Shown: positions 28,651 through 37,763, counted from the first letter of the stretch. The stretch is DNA of 64,000 nt from Arsukibacterium sp. UBA3155 (GCA_002364615.1 DEYP01000022.1:1-64000), one strand, 5' to 3'. Translations and numbers: made by a program. Notes: generated from the sequence alone by a model not told the origin.

Positions 28651-29268
28651 TCAGTCTGACTTTGGCGTGCTGAAGGTTTTGCGCCGCCAGCGCTGCGCTT
28701 TCTCTGCGACCGTAATTTTAACTGTAGCGCGGCTTTTTCTGGCAAACACCACCACCGGCCTTGAAACCAGCAGGTTATTGGGGTAAATAACCTGTTCATT
28801 GTCTTTGGTTTGCAGCACAGTGCTAAACAAATTAATTTCGATAATGCGGCCTTCAAGATGATTACCGCCATCAATTACCCGCACTTCCATGCCTTTGGCG
28901 AACGCTTTTTGGCCCAGCAAAATGAAAAAAGCAGTGATATTACTGAGTAAACTCCAGGCAGCAAATAATGCCACCCCGATCACGGCAATCATCGATGACG
29001 CCAGCACCAGCAAACCACGAATATCCACACCCCATATCACGCTGAGCACCACGATCAGCAGCAGCACCAGCAAAATGTGAAATACCACCGCAGCGCGCTT
29101 ATTCATCTCAGCCTTTAACCGGCTGTTGGCGATAACCTGAGATAGTAACGGCATCACCCGATAGCTGATAATAAAGTACAAAATCAGTACCAGAGCCGTA
29201 ATAAACAGTTGCACCGTAACCGGATTAAAATGGCGCAGCAGTTGTTGGCTAAATTCAGAAAAAGACAT
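28651..29268 (-). CDS. MscS-family mechanosensitive channel (short)
   Basis: A 205-residue small-conductance mechanosensitive channel. Three hydrophobic helices (about 18-38, 62-82 and 88-115) are followed by the MscS beta domain: GMEVRVIDGGNHLEGRIIEINLFSTVLQTKDNEQVIYPNNLL is the signature region, read here in overlapping parts. It is shorter than MscS of E. coli (286), with the C-terminal cytoplasmic cage reduced to a basic tail. AGGAAA lies upstream of the ATG. It follows ycgN by 17 bp on the same strand, so it is probably in the same transcription unit. It may be a regulator of osmotic release or a degenerate paralogue. Confidence 0.85.
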   Translation of the reverse strand: MSFSEFSQQLLRHFNPVTVQLFITALVLILYFIISYRVMPLLSQVIANSRLKAEMNKRAAVVFHILLVLLLIVVLSVIWGVDIRGLLVLASSMIAVIGVALFAAWSLLSNITAFFILLGQKAFAKGMEVRVIDGGNHLEGRIIEINLFSTVLQTKDNEQVIYPNNLLVSRPVVVFARKSRATVKITVAEKAQRWRRKTFSTPKSD

Positions 29269-29285
29269 CGTTAATTTCCTGCGGC

Positions 29286-29780
29286 TTAATCTAAATCGTT
29301 TAGTGGCCAGCGCACGATATAGTCTTCAAAATTATCCAGATCGACATGGGTTTCACAAATGGCTTTGTTGCGCACCGACATTTGTTTTTTGTGCATCAGG
29401 CTCTTTTTGCCGTTATTAAGCAGCGGATGCCAGCTGGGTAAGCCTCGTCCTTCATGCAAGCGCCTATAAGCACAACTGGTGGGCATAAAGAAAATGTCTT
29501 TCAGATTGGCTTTAGTTAACTGAATACAATCGGGCACCAGCACGGTTCGCTGGCTATACTCGGTACATTCGCATTTATGACTGTTCAGATAACGGCAGGC
29601 AATGTTGGTATAGTGCACCTGCTCATCAGCCTTAATAACACTGGTCGGGCCCTGTTCTTCGTCATCATCAATAAATTTATTCAGGCAGCATTTGGCACAA
29701 CCATCGCACAGCCCTTCCCACTCCTCGTTACTCATTTCATCGAGGGTTTTTGTTTCCCAGTAACGCTCTGCTAAAGCCAT
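29286..29780 (-). CDS. ycgN: YcgN family cysteine-cluster protein
   Basis: A 164-residue member of the UPF0260/YcgN family, recognised by the cysteine cluster CDGCAKCCLNKFIDDDE near residues 26-42 and further cysteines in CRYLN..CECTEY and CAYRRLHEGRGLP. These could bind a metal or iron-sulfur cluster; the family is related to zinc/iron-chelating CxxCxxCC proteins. AAGGTAA precedes the ATG. It is directly downstream of ycgM by 2 bp, the ycgL-ycgM-ycgN order of E. coli with a lytic transglycosylase inserted. Function is unknown. Confidence 0.92.
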   Translation of the reverse strand: MALAERYWETKTLDEMSNEEWEGLCDGCAKCCLNKFIDDDEEQGPTSVIKADEQVHYTNIACRYLNSHKCECTEYSQRTVLVPDCIQLTKANLKDIFFMPTSCAYRRLHEGRGLPSWHPLLNNGKKSLMHKKQMSVRNKAICETHVDLDNFEDYIVRWPLNDLD

Positions 29781-29782
29781 CG

Positions 29783-30445
29783 TTAACTTACCTTTGTATT
29801 AACGTTAAAAAAGTCGGCCAGTTGCAACTGCAGCTGATCGCCAGATTGCAGCGGCCCCACACCTGCGGGCGTACCGGTAAGCACCATATCGCCGGGTAGC
29901 AGGGTAAAATGTTGTGACATTTCACTGATAAGCTGGCTGATGCCTCGTATCATATTGGCACTGTTGCCATGCTGCCGCTCTACCCCGTTTACCGTCAGAC
30001 TGAAATCCAGTTGTTGTGGATGCGCAACATCGGCGGCCGGTACAAAACCAGCCACCGGACAGGCGCCATCAAAACCTTTAGCTAATTCCCATGGCCGGCC
30101 CAGCTGTTTCAGACCGGCTTGCACCTCACGCAGGGTTAAATCCAGTGCCAGACTGTAACCCCAGATCGCTGCCGCTACGTGCTCGGACGAGGCCTGGGTT
30201 AACGGCTGGCTTATCAGTACGGCAATTTCCAGCTCATTGTGCACTGCACCGCGGCCAACCGGTATCGCGAAAGCTGGCGCCAGCTGACACAATGCCGTAT
30301 TAGGCTTGATAAAAAACAACGCCTCGCTGGCGGTTTTGCTTTGCATTTCAGCAATGTGGTCCTGATAATTCTGACCAATGCATACTACCTTCCCTACTGG
30401 CAAGGCGATGCTGCTGCCGTCAACGCGCTGATGAGAATAGGCCAT
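29783..30445 (-). CDS. ycgM: Fumarylacetoacetate hydrolase-family protein YcgM
   Basis: A 220-residue FAA-hydrolase-type enzyme that in other bacteria cleaves acylpyruvates or decarboxylates oxaloacetate. The motif KVVCIGQNYQDHIAEM is the N-terminal start of the core; VHNELEIAVLI carries the metal-binding acids; PWELAKGFDGACPVAGFV and GDMVLTGTPAGVGPLQSGD complete the active site. The length agrees with YcgM of E. coli (219). It follows the lytic transglycosylase by 3 bp and precedes ycgN by 2 bp, so the set is a tight operon. Confidence 0.93.
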   Translation of the reverse strand: MAYSHQRVDGSSIALPVGKVVCIGQNYQDHIAEMQSKTASEALFFIKPNTALCQLAPAFAIPVGRGAVHNELEIAVLISQPLTQASSEHVAAAIWGYSLALDLTLREVQAGLKQLGRPWELAKGFDGACPVAGFVPAADVAHPQQLDFSLTVNGVERQHGNSANMIRGISQLISEMSQHFTLLPGDMVLTGTPAGVGPLQSGDQLQLQLADFFNVNTKVS

Positions 30446-30448
30446 GAC

Positions 30449-31531
30449 TTACTCGGCAATAATCAGATCGGCCAGGTAGCCGACGCTGGTAACAAAATAA
30501 TAAGAGCGGTTCCAATGCATCAGGCTTTTGTAGTTGTCGTAACCTAAAAACGCCCGGCCATCTTTGCCGTCTGGCAAAATTAACGCCGCTTGTAAGTCGC
30601 GCGCGGGCAACGCCGTGCCATTTAGCCGACGCACCCCAAGTTCGTTCCACTTGGTCAGGCTGCGGGCCGAATCGTTCCAGCGCCCTAACCAGGCCGCACG
30701 GGCCAGACTACCAGGCTGAATGGCCATAGCGGTGTCAAAACCTTCAGGCAAAACCACTTCCCGGCCCCAGGTAATACTGTTATCCCAGTTCTGCTGTTTT
30801 AAATAATTAGCAATGGAGGCAAACACATCAAGCTGATTGGTCCAGATGTCTTTTTTGCCGTCACCATCACCATCCTGAGCATAGGCTAAAAACGAGCTTG
30901 GCATAAACTGACTCTGCCCCATCGCACCGGCCCAAGAGCCTTTCATATCGGCAAAACTGATATGGCCCTCTGCCAGAATGTCCAGCGCGTTAAAAAACTC
31001 CTGCCGGAAAAACGTTTCGCGCCGGCCATCGTAAGCCAGGGTTGCTAACGCTGAAGGAATAGAATAAGTGCCCATAAAACGCCCGAAGCTGCTCTCCAAA
31101 CCCCACAGAGCAATAATAAAGCGAGGTTGCACACCATATTTCTCACCAATTTTTTCCAGCTCTGGCAAGTATTGCTGGTAAAAACCCCGTGCCATGGTGA
31201 TGCGGATAGTACTTACCCGTTTGGGTAAATAGGTGCTGAGCGTTTCCACTGATTCCGGCTGGCTCTGATCGGCTTTTACCACCCGCTCGTGAAACGTTAA
31301 CGAGCTGAACACTTGATTCAGCAAGGCGTTATCGTAGCCTTTCTGCTCTGCTTCCTGGCGTAAAGCGGCGGTGTAATCTTCGAAGCTGGGTTTAGTCACC
31401 TGCTCAGCAGCGGCTGCGTTTGTGTCTTGAACCGCTTGGCTAACTGCAGCGACGCTGCTATATGATGTAAACAAACCCGTTGCCAAAAGAGCAGGCAAGC
31501 CAAGGTGTTTTAGCGCTAATTTTAGTTTCAT
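30449..31531 (-). CDS. Lytic murein transglycosylase (MltB-like)
   Basis: Exported enzyme that cleaves peptidoglycan between MurNAc and GlcNAc with anhydro-sugar formation. The 360-residue form from ATG 31531 begins with a signal peptide (MKLKLALKHLGLPALLATGL, cleavage near SVA-A) and has AAAGG upstream; the frame continues open to 31651, which is rejected. Catalytic Glu E146 is in WGLESSFG, followed by PSALATLAYDGRR and the GAMGQSQFMPSSF block of family 3 (MltB/SLT_2). No lipobox, so it is soluble in the periplasm. The C-terminus lacks an added peptidoglycan-binding domain. It is inserted between ycgL (1 bp upstream) and ycgM. Confidence 0.93.
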   Translation of the reverse strand: MKLKLALKHLGLPALLATGLFTSYSSVAAVSQAVQDTNAAAAEQVTKPSFEDYTAALRQEAEQKGYDNALLNQVFSSLTFHERVVKADQSQPESVETLSTYLPKRVSTIRITMARGFYQQYLPELEKIGEKYGVQPRFIIALWGLESSFGRFMGTYSIPSALATLAYDGRRETFFRQEFFNALDILAEGHISFADMKGSWAGAMGQSQFMPSSFLAYAQDGDGDGKKDIWTNQLDVFASIANYLKQQNWDNSITWGREVVLPEGFDTAMAIQPGSLARAAWLGRWNDSARSLTKWNELGVRRLNGTALPARDLQAALILPDGKDGRAFLGYDNYKSLMHWNRSYYFVTSVGYLADLIIAE

Positions 31532-31532
31532 A

Positions 31533-31814
31533 TTAACCTTTATCTGTCTGGATACTGGCTTTATGTTGTGCCAGCAGGTTTTCGGGAGGGGGCGGTAATT
31601 GCAGATAAAACCCCTGTGAATGTAATGCGGAACGTAACTTATGAATATCAACCTGAGCTAAATGTTCCCGCTTCGCCAAATTAAGTACCGTCACCAGCTG
31701 CGGTTTGCCAAAGGTGGTCATTAGCGCAGCCGGTACCGGGCCAAAATCGTCACGACGTTCAACATACAGGTAAGTGCCCTCTTTACGTGGGCTTTTATAA
31801 ACAACACATAACAT
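31533..31814 (-). CDS. ycgL: YcgL domain protein
   Basis: A 93-residue small cytoplasmic protein of the YcgL family, recognised by MLCVVYKSPRKEGTYLYVERRDD at its start and LPPPPENLL near its end. I start it at ATG 31814, where the family domain begins; the frame stays open to 31871. The gene is divergent from minC with about 140 bp between starts, the same arrangement as in E. coli. Function is unknown. Confidence 0.93.
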   Translation of the reverse strand: MLCVVYKSPRKEGTYLYVERRDDFGPVPAALMTTFGKPQLVTVLNLAKREHLAQVDIHKLRSALHSQGFYLQLPPPPENLLAQHKASIQTDKG

Positions 31815-31957
31815 CAATAAAAGGTCTTCGCTACCTTGCCTAACAGAGGGCGAAACTATAACATGAAGCACAGGTAATGCGCACTGGCTCTAAGGTCAGG
31901 TGCATAAATAATACTGCTTATCGCAGTGATAAAAATAACGCGTGCGCCGATAGTTTT

Positions 31958-32683
31958 ATGTCTGATAATTCGTTAGAGCTGAAAGGGAGTTTATTTCCCA
32001 TGTCAGTGTTGCATTGTGCTGATTTAAGCGTAGCAACGCTGCAAACCTTATTAAGCGCCAAACTGGCGCAAGCGCCTGCATTTTTTCTGCAGGCTCCTAT
32101 CGTCTTAAACCTTAATGATATTAACCAGATACCTGATTTTGTCTCATTAAAAAGTCTGTTTACAGAGCTGAAACTGGTACTGGTTGGTGTTACCGCCGCT
32201 AATCCTGAGCAGAAAGCCGCAGCGCATGCTGCTGGTCTGGCTGTGTTACAGGCGCCCAAGGCGAACGTAAAAGCCAGAGAGCCTGCTCCTGCCATGCCAC
32301 CCGCGACCAGTGCAGCAACCAGCAGCGCAGGCGTTGCTGCAGTAGCAGCGACTATGGACAGCAAAGTGGTTGAGCAAACCGTACGATCTGGCCAGCAAAT
32401 TTATGCCAAAGGCACCGACTTAATTGTTAAAGGTGCGGTTGGTGCCGGGGCAGAAGTCATTGCTGATGGCAACATTCATATTTATGGCTCGCTCAGGGGC
32501 AAGGCAATTGCCGGCGCCAACGGCGACACCAGCAAGCGTATTTATTGTTATAACCTGCAGGCAGAACTGGTTTCTATCGCCGGTAACTACTGGCTTAGCG
32601 ACAGTTTGCAGGGAAAATTTTGGGGCAAATCAGCCTGCATTAAGATGCAGGACGATAGCTTAGTCATCTCTGAATTAGTGTAA
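31958..32683 (+). CDS. minC: Septum site-determining protein MinC
   Basis: Inhibitor of FtsZ polymerisation that blocks division at the poles when bound to MinD. I use the ATG at 31958 (MSDNSLELKGSLFPMS), which lines up with E. coli MinC; an upstream frame from 31877 has no match. The 241-residue protein has the N-terminal FtsZ-inhibiting domain (1-105), an Ala/Pro-rich linker (about 110-150), and the C-terminal beta-helix dimer domain (GQQIYAKGTDLIV, GAEVIADGNIHIYGSLRGKA). It heads the minC-minD-minE operon, with minD 11 bp downstream. Confidence 0.95.
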   Translation: MSDNSLELKGSLFPMSVLHCADLSVATLQTLLSAKLAQAPAFFLQAPIVLNLNDINQIPDFVSLKSLFTELKLVLVGVTAANPEQKAAAHAAGLAVLQAPKANVKAREPAPAMPPATSAATSSAGVAAVAATMDSKVVEQTVRSGQQIYAKGTDLIVKGAVGAGAEVIADGNIHIYGSLRGKAIAGANGDTSKRIYCYNLQAELVSIAGNYWLSDSLQGKFWGKSACIKMQDDSLVISELV

Positions 32684-32694
32684 GGATCGTCACT

Positions 32695-33504
32695 ATGGCA
32701 AAAATTATTGTGGTTACATCGGGTAAAGGCGGTGTTGGCAAAACCACATCCAGCGCCGCAATTGGTACCGGCCTGGCACTTGCCGGTCATAAAACGGTTA
32801 TTGTCGATTTTGATATCGGCCTTAGAAACCTGGATTTAATTATGGGTTGCGAGCGCCGGGTTGTGTACGACTTTGTTAATGTGATTAACGGCGAAGCCAA
32901 CTTAAAACAAACCCTGATTAAAGATAAACGTACCGATAACCTGTTTATTTTACCGGCCTCGCAAACCCGTGATAAAGATGCGCTAACCCGCGACGGTGTC
33001 GAAAAAGTCCTTAACGAGCTGGCGAAAGACTTCGACTTTATTATCTGTGACTCGCCTGCGGGTATTGAATCAGGCGCCATGATGGCGTTGTATTTCGCTG
33101 ACGAAGCGGTAGTGGTTACCAACCCGGAAGTGTCTTCAGTACGTGATTCAGACCGCATTCTGGGTATGTTATCGAGCAAATCACGGCGCGCTGAACAAGG
33201 CCTGGAAGGCATTAAAGAGCATTTGCTGCTGACCCGCTATAACCCGGAGCGGGTAGAAAAAGGCGAAATGCTCAGCGTGGAAGATGTTAAAGAAATTCTG
33301 GCGATTGAACTGGTTGGCGTAATTCCTGAGTCGCAAGCAGTGCTTAATGCGTCTAACTCGGGCCAGCCGGTAATTCTGGATAAAGAAAGCGACGCCGGCC
33401 AGGCTTATCTGGATACCATAAAGCGCTTATTGGGCGAACAAGTACCGTTCCGTTTTCTGAACGTGGAGAAAAAAGGCTTTATGAAAAGGATTTTTGGAGG
33501 TTAA
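32695..33504 (+). CDS. minD: Septum site-determining ATPase MinD
   Basis: Membrane-binding deviant Walker ATPase that recruits MinC and oscillates with MinE. At 269 residues it is the usual length. The deviant Walker A GKGGVGKTT is at about 9-17 and the C-terminus ends KKGFMKRIFGG, the amphipathic membrane targeting helix. SD AAGGATC lies before the ATG. Three bases separate it from minE. Confidence 0.98.
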   Translation: MAKIIVVTSGKGGVGKTTSSAAIGTGLALAGHKTVIVDFDIGLRNLDLIMGCERRVVYDFVNVINGEANLKQTLIKDKRTDNLFILPASQTRDKDALTRDGVEKVLNELAKDFDFIICDSPAGIESGAMMALYFADEAVVVTNPEVSSVRDSDRILGMLSSKSRRAEQGLEGIKEHLLLTRYNPERVEKGEMLSVEDVKEILAIELVGVIPESQAVLNASNSGQPVILDKESDAGQAYLDTIKRLLGEQVPFRFLNVEKKGFMKRIFGG

Positions 33505-33507
33505 CCG

Positions 33508-33768
33508 ATGTCATTACTGGATTATTTTCGCTCAACTAAGAAAAACACCGCCAGCACCGCCAAAGAGCGGTTGCAAATTATTGTCGCCCACGAGCGCAAG
33601 CGCCGAAACGGCCCCGATTATCTACCACAATTAGAGCGCGATATTCTGGAAGTTATCCGCAAGTATGTGGATATTCCGGCCGATCAGATTGCCGTCTCGC
33701 TGGAACAGCGTGGCGACCAGATCTCAGTGCTCGAGCTCAACGTCACCTTCCCGGATGACAAACGCTAA
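33508..33768 (+). CDS. minE: Cell division topological specificity factor MinE
   Basis: Stimulates the MinD ATPase and sets the pole-to-pole oscillation so that division is central. The 86-residue protein has the N-terminal anti-MinCD segment ([28 protein letters not shown]) and the C-terminal topological specificity domain. GGAGG is upstream of the ATG. It is the last gene of the min operon and is followed by a terminator. Confidence 0.97.
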   Translation: MSLLDYFRSTKKNTASTAKERLQIIVAHERKRRNGPDYLPQLERDILEVIRKYVDIPADQIAVSLEQRGDQISVLELNVTFPDDKR

Positions 33769-33786
33769 AAAATTGATTTAAAATGA

Positions 33787-33815
33787 TAAAAGCCCGCTTA
33801 ACGCGGGTTTTTTTA
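33787..33815 (+). terminator. Terminator of minCDE
   Basis: AGCCCGC and GCGGGTT flank a short TTAAC loop and are followed by TTTTTTATTT, about 20 bp past the minE stop codon. Confidence 0.85.
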
Positions 33816-33930
33816 TTTATTCGCTCAATTAGTCTGCATGCTTTGGCATACACTTTTAGTTATAAGCCTTTAGTTTTACCGCCCAGTCATTTAGTTATCC
33901 CACTTGCAAACCGATACAACATAGCCTATT

Positions 33931-33948
33931 TTAGACCATGCAGTCTAA
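33931..33948. promoter_or_regulatory. Palindromic operator upstream of acuR
   Basis: TTAGAC-CATGCA-GTCTAA is a perfect inverted repeat with 6-bp spacer. Its core TAGACCATGCAGTCTA differs by one base from the TAGACC-N4-GGTCTA box recognised by NemR, a TetR regulator related to AcuR. It lies 29 bp before the proposed acuR start, as expected for autoregulation of acuR and acuI. Binding is inferred. Confidence 0.7.
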
Positions 33949-33976
33949 TTTAAATAAAACGAGTAATTGGCTATCA

Positions 33977-34603
33977 ATGGACAATCTAAAACGTAGCCGC
34001 GGCAGGCCAAAAACATGCGCAGACGCGCCCACTGACACTAAAGCTGTGTTGCTTCGGGCAGGTTTAACGTGGTTAACAACCTCGGGTTTTAATCAAAGCA
34101 GTCTTGATAGCATTTTGCGCTCAGTCCAGGTCCCTAAAGGCTCTTTCTATCATCACTTTGATAACAAGGAAGACTTTGGTTTGCAGGTGCTTAAGAAATA
34201 TCGGCAGTATTTTGAAAATAAGTTAGACCGAAGTCTTCAGGATGACAGCGTCGCGCCGCTGCGACGATTGAATAATTTTATGGCAGATGCCAGCACAAGT
34301 ATGGCCAGATACGACTACCACCGTGGTTGTCTTATTGGCAATTTAGAAGGTGAGGTAACAAAGTTACCTACGGCTTTTCGCCAGGCCATTATGAATACTT
34401 ACGCTAGCTGGCAAAACAAGGTTGCCGCATGTTTACGTTTGGCACAAGCACGGGGAGAAATGAGTCCTGATAGCGAGTGTCAATATTTAGCCGAAGTATT
34501 CTGGATAGGCTGGGAAGGTGCGGTATCACGTGCCCGCTTACTGAGCTCTGATACTCCACTTCGCCAGTTTGGCCAGTTTTTTCTGCAGCAGCTGCAACGT
34601 TAG
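33977..34603 (+). CDS. acuR: TetR-family regulator AcuR-like
   Basis: TetR repressor of 208 residues whose sequence follows Rhodobacter sphaeroides AcuR throughout: RGRPK at the N-terminus, the helix-turn-helix VPKGSFYHHFDNKEDFG (about 60-76), the ligand domain with HRGCLIGNLEGEV, and AEVFWIGWEGAVSRARLL near the end. AcuR senses acrylate or related electrophiles and controls acuI and DMSP-linked genes. I choose ATG 33977 because an earlier ATG at 33938 lies inside the palindromic operator; the earlier start would add 13 residues. acuI starts 43 bp downstream in the same direction. Confidence 0.85.
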   Translation: MDNLKRSRGRPKTCADAPTDTKAVLLRAGLTWLTTSGFNQSSLDSILRSVQVPKGSFYHHFDNKEDFGLQVLKKYRQYFENKLDRSLQDDSVAPLRRLNNFMADASTSMARYDYHRGCLIGNLEGEVTKLPTAFRQAIMNTYASWQNKVAACLRLAQARGEMSPDSECQYLAEVFWIGWEGAVSRARLLSSDTPLRQFGQFFLQQLQR

Positions 34604-34646
34604 TTTTAGCAAAACAGCTAAGCAACTCAGTTCAAAGGAGTAATAT

Positions 34647-35627
34647 ATGTTCAAAGCTATTCTGATTAATAAAGACGATCAAGGGTATCACTCAGTATTA
34701 AGCGACGTGGACGAGCAACAACTTCCTGCAGGCGATGTTACCGTTAAGGTCGTTGCCAGTACCATCAATTATAAAGATGCCCTGGCGATAACGGGTAAGG
34801 CCCCGGTGGTGCGTAGCTTCCCAATGGTGCCGGGCATTGATCTTGTGGGTGAAGTGCTGCAATCCGACTCCAAGCGCTTCAGCGTTGGCGATAAGGTACT
34901 GCTCAATGGCTTTGGCGTTGGCGAAGGACACTGGGGCGGCCTGGCAGAAAAAGCCCGCCTGAAAAGCGACTGGCTGATCCCCCTGCCGTCAGCGATAACT
35001 GCGGAACACGCCATGGCGGTCGGTACGGCAGGATACACCGCTATGCTGTGTGTCTTAGCGCTGCAAAAACATGGTATTACACCTGAGCAAGGCGAAGTAT
35101 TAGTCACCGGCGCTAATGGCGGTGTCGGCAGTTATGCCGTGCGACTATTAAGCAAAATGGGTTATCAGGTCGTTGCTGCTACAGGGCGGCCAGATGAAAG
35201 CGCCTACCTTAAAAAATTAGGCGCGGTAGATATTTTACCCCGCTCCCAGTTCAGTGAGCCGGGAAAACCGTTACAAAAAGAGCGCTGGGCAGCTGTTGTT
35301 GATTGTGTCGGTAGCCATACCCTGGCTAATGCCTGCGCCAGTACCCGCTATGGCGGTGCCGTTGCGGCATGTGGTTTAGCGCAGGGCATGGATTTTCCTT
35401 CATCCGTTGCCCCCTTTATTCTGCGCGGGGTAACCCTGTATGGTATTGATAGTGTGATGCGACCCTTAGCGGATCGCGTGCAAGCGTGGCAGCAGTTAAG
35501 TGACATACTCAGTCCGGAAGACTTTGACACGATCAGCCACGTTATTTCATTAGATCAGGTTATAGAATCTGCTACAGCATTGTTAGCGGGCAAGGTACAG
35601 GGCCGGGTTATCGTAAAAATGGCATAG
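34647..35627 (+). CDS. acuI: Acryloyl-CoA reductase AcuI (YhdH/YhfP family)
   Basis: Zinc-independent medium-chain dehydrogenase/reductase of 326 residues. Family marks are the start MFKAILI, STINYKDALAITGK, the PGIDLVGEV segment, and the NADPH fold TGANGGVGSYAVRLLSKMGY near 150-170. This is the YhdH/AcuI group, which reduces toxic acryloyl-CoA to propionyl-CoA with NADPH. AAAGGAG precedes the ATG. Cotranscription with the AcuR-like repressor strengthens the assignment to acrylate detoxification. No DMSP lyase or acuK/acuN gene is in the window, so the source of acrylate is not shown. Confidence 0.9.
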   Translation: MFKAILINKDDQGYHSVLSDVDEQQLPAGDVTVKVVASTINYKDALAITGKAPVVRSFPMVPGIDLVGEVLQSDSKRFSVGDKVLLNGFGVGEGHWGGLAEKARLKSDWLIPLPSAITAEHAMAVGTAGYTAMLCVLALQKHGITPEQGEVLVTGANGGVGSYAVRLLSKMGYQVVAATGRPDESAYLKKLGAVDILPRSQFSEPGKPLQKERWAAVVDCVGSHTLANACASTRYGGAVAACGLAQGMDFPSSVAPFILRGVTLYGIDSVMRPLADRVQAWQQLSDILSPEDFDTISHVISLDQVIESATALLAGKVQGRVIVKMA

Positions 35628-35658
35628 TAAAACGCCCGCTTACTGCGGGCGTTTTACT
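35627..35658 (+). terminator. Terminator of acuRI
   Basis: AAAACGCCCGC and GCGGGCGTTTT form a perfect 11-bp stem with a loop of about 5 nt and T-run on the right (also works leftward), overlapping the acuI stop region. It separates acuI from the convergent peptidase gene. Confidence 0.85.
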
Positions 35659-35688
35659 GCTAAATTAATGATTATTAGCATGGTTCCA

Positions 35689-37656
35689 TTACTCGGCTAC
35701 TACTGTCGTTAGCTGAGTTGGCGCCGCTACCTTTAAATGCTGCTTTAAAAAGATGTCCATGGCCTGGAACGTTTGCAGCCGGTGGCTGTTGGTGCTCAGA
35801 TAATGATCGCCATCTTCCAGCTCGATATACTGCACGTCTTTATCATGTTTTTTCAGGGCGCGATACATGGCACTACTTTGCTTTACCGGCACACTGCGAT
35901 CTTTAGTACCATGCACCAGTAATACCGGCACCTGAATTTTTTCAGCATGGGTTAGCGGCGAGCGCTCTTCAAGCAAATCAAAATTGTCACCCAGCTGCTT
36001 TTTGACAACTTCATAATTTGTAAAATTACGATAAGATTTTACCAGGTCTTCGACATCGGTAACCCCAGCAAAACTCACCACACACTGGTACAGCTCTGGC
36101 GTTTTTACTGCCCCCATCAGCGCTGCATAGCCACCATAACTAGCGCCGACGATACAAATCCGCTTAGGGTCTGCAATGCCCTGCTTAATTAGCCAACGGG
36201 TGCCGTCCTCGACATCATCTTGCATTTGTAAGCCCCATCCCTGCAAGCCCATTTGCATAAAATCGAAGCCGTAGCCGTGTGAGCCACGAAAGTTCATCTG
36301 CAATACTGCAAAACCCCGGTTGGCAAAAAACTGAGTCCAGTAATCAAAGTCTTCATCATCAAAAGAAATAGGCCCGCCGTGGGGAAAGATTATGGTGGGT
36401 AAGGTAGTTTCCGAAGTGGCCTGCTCGTACCCCAGTGGGGTTGTTAAAAAGCCCTCAATCGTCAGATTATCCCGCGCCTGATAGCTTATTTTTTGTTTGG
36501 CTACCATTAATTCCGGCTTCAGGCTGGCAAACTTATCAATTAAAAAATTCAGCGATTTACCTTTACGATCGCCAAGCAGATAGCTACCCGCCATCGTCGC
36601 GCTGCTGGATTCTACAATATAACGATTCTGATCATGGCTGGTACTAACGATGTGGTTGTCAGCATCGGGTATCGCGGCATCTAATGATTTTTGAAATAAC
36701 TCATGGGCCGGATCGACATAATCGCCGCCTATGGCAATAATTTTCTGTTGTTGCCACGAATAATCAATATCGGCAGGCACATCATAGTTTGCATCGGACT
36801 TAACCAGCTGCAGCGTTGGTGTCGCTTCAGCTAAATCTGTGCGAAAAATGGCCAGCCGGCCATCGTGATATGCCGACACATATAAAATATTCGGCTCGCT
36901 ATCAAAGCCAATTGGCCAAACTTCGTCGCCAGAAAATATTTCAAATTGCCATAACGTGCGAAAATCATTACTGTCGGCCAGTTTTTCTTTTATTTCATAG
37001 CGGGTATCGTCTCTGAACAAGGCAATACGCGGACGGTACTGACGATCTGCCACCCAGTCATAAATACCTTTTCTACCATGTTCGATAATACTGTAACGTT
37101 CACCATTTAAATTAACCTTAACAACGCTGACACCTGACTCATTATTAAAACCATCTAATGCCAGCAAAAATTTATGTTCATCGGCAGGCATTAAATCCAC
37201 GATATTGGATTGAAACTGTGGCGTTCGCACCAGCCTTCGCTGTAACTGGCCGCTGACAATACTTTTATTCCTGCCGCTTTCAATATCTATCACCATCAAG
37301 CGGGTCTCTGAGACTGGCGTACCATAACGATGAGTCGCATACGCTGCACGCATCAGCAATTGCGTGTTGTTGGCCCAGATGACCGAGAAAATAGTCAGAT
37401 CTTTACTGTCTGCTTTTACCAGAAATCGTTGTTCACCGGTTTCTAAATCATACAGTTTTACTAACACCAGTTCTTGCTCGTCCGTATCCACGGTTTGAAT
37501 CATCGATAACTTGGTACCATCGGGTGACAGCCGAAGTTTATCAACACTCGGCGCACTGGCAAAAGCGGCCACTGGTAACTCTTTAGCAATAACCTGACCA
37601 CACAGCATCGCACCCAAAAATGCAGCCAGCAGCAGCCAGCCAAATAAAGCTTTCAT
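35689..37656 (-). CDS. S9-family prolyl-oligopeptidase-type peptidase, exported
   Basis: A 655-residue serine peptidase. A signal peptide (about 1-24, ending QVIA) predicts periplasmic or secreted location. The N-terminal half is a beta-propeller-like region with LSPDGTKL; the C-terminal alpha/beta-hydrolase domain has the nucleophile in GASYGGYAAL (S506), Asp in HGTKDRSVP (D586) and His in GDHYL (H618). Such proteins, common in Alteromonadales, cut peptides after proline or release dipeptides/acyl amino acids. It is monocistronic, convergent with acuI. Substrate is not predictable. Confidence 0.9.
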   Translation of the reverse strand: MKALFGWLLLAAFLGAMLCGQVIAKELPVAAFASAPSVDKLRLSPDGTKLSMIQTVDTDEQELVLVKLYDLETGEQRFLVKADSKDLTIFSVIWANNTQLLMRAAYATHRYGTPVSETRLMVIDIESGRNKSIVSGQLQRRLVRTPQFQSNIVDLMPADEHKFLLALDGFNNESGVSVVKVNLNGERYSIIEHGRKGIYDWVADRQYRPRIALFRDDTRYEIKEKLADSNDFRTLWQFEIFSGDEVWPIGFDSEPNILYVSAYHDGRLAIFRTDLAEATPTLQLVKSDANYDVPADIDYSWQQQKIIAIGGDYVDPAHELFQKSLDAAIPDADNHIVSTSHDQNRYIVESSSATMAGSYLLGDRKGKSLNFLIDKFASLKPELMVAKQKISYQARDNLTIEGFLTTPLGYEQATSETTLPTIIFPHGGPISFDDEDFDYWTQFFANRGFAVLQMNFRGSHGYGFDFMQMGLQGWGLQMQDDVEDGTRWLIKQGIADPKRICIVGASYGGYAALMGAVKTPELYQCVVSFAGVTDVEDLVKSYRNFTNYEVVKKQLGDNFDLLEERSPLTHAEKIQVPVLLVHGTKDRSVPVKQSSAMYRALKKHDKDVQYIELEDGDHYLSTNSHRLQTFQAMDIFLKQHLKVAAPTQLTTVVAE

Positions 37657-37763
37657 CCCAAACGTTCCTGTTATCGTTATTTTTACTGCAGCAAAGTAGC
37701 AAATCGTTTGCGTTCTGGCAAAATATTTAACCGCTATTAACCTAAAAACCGGTTATGCGATGA

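Noticed and set aside
33938..33976. Longer acuR start at 33938
   Set aside because: That ATG lies inside the palindromic operator; the domain starts after the ATG at 33977.
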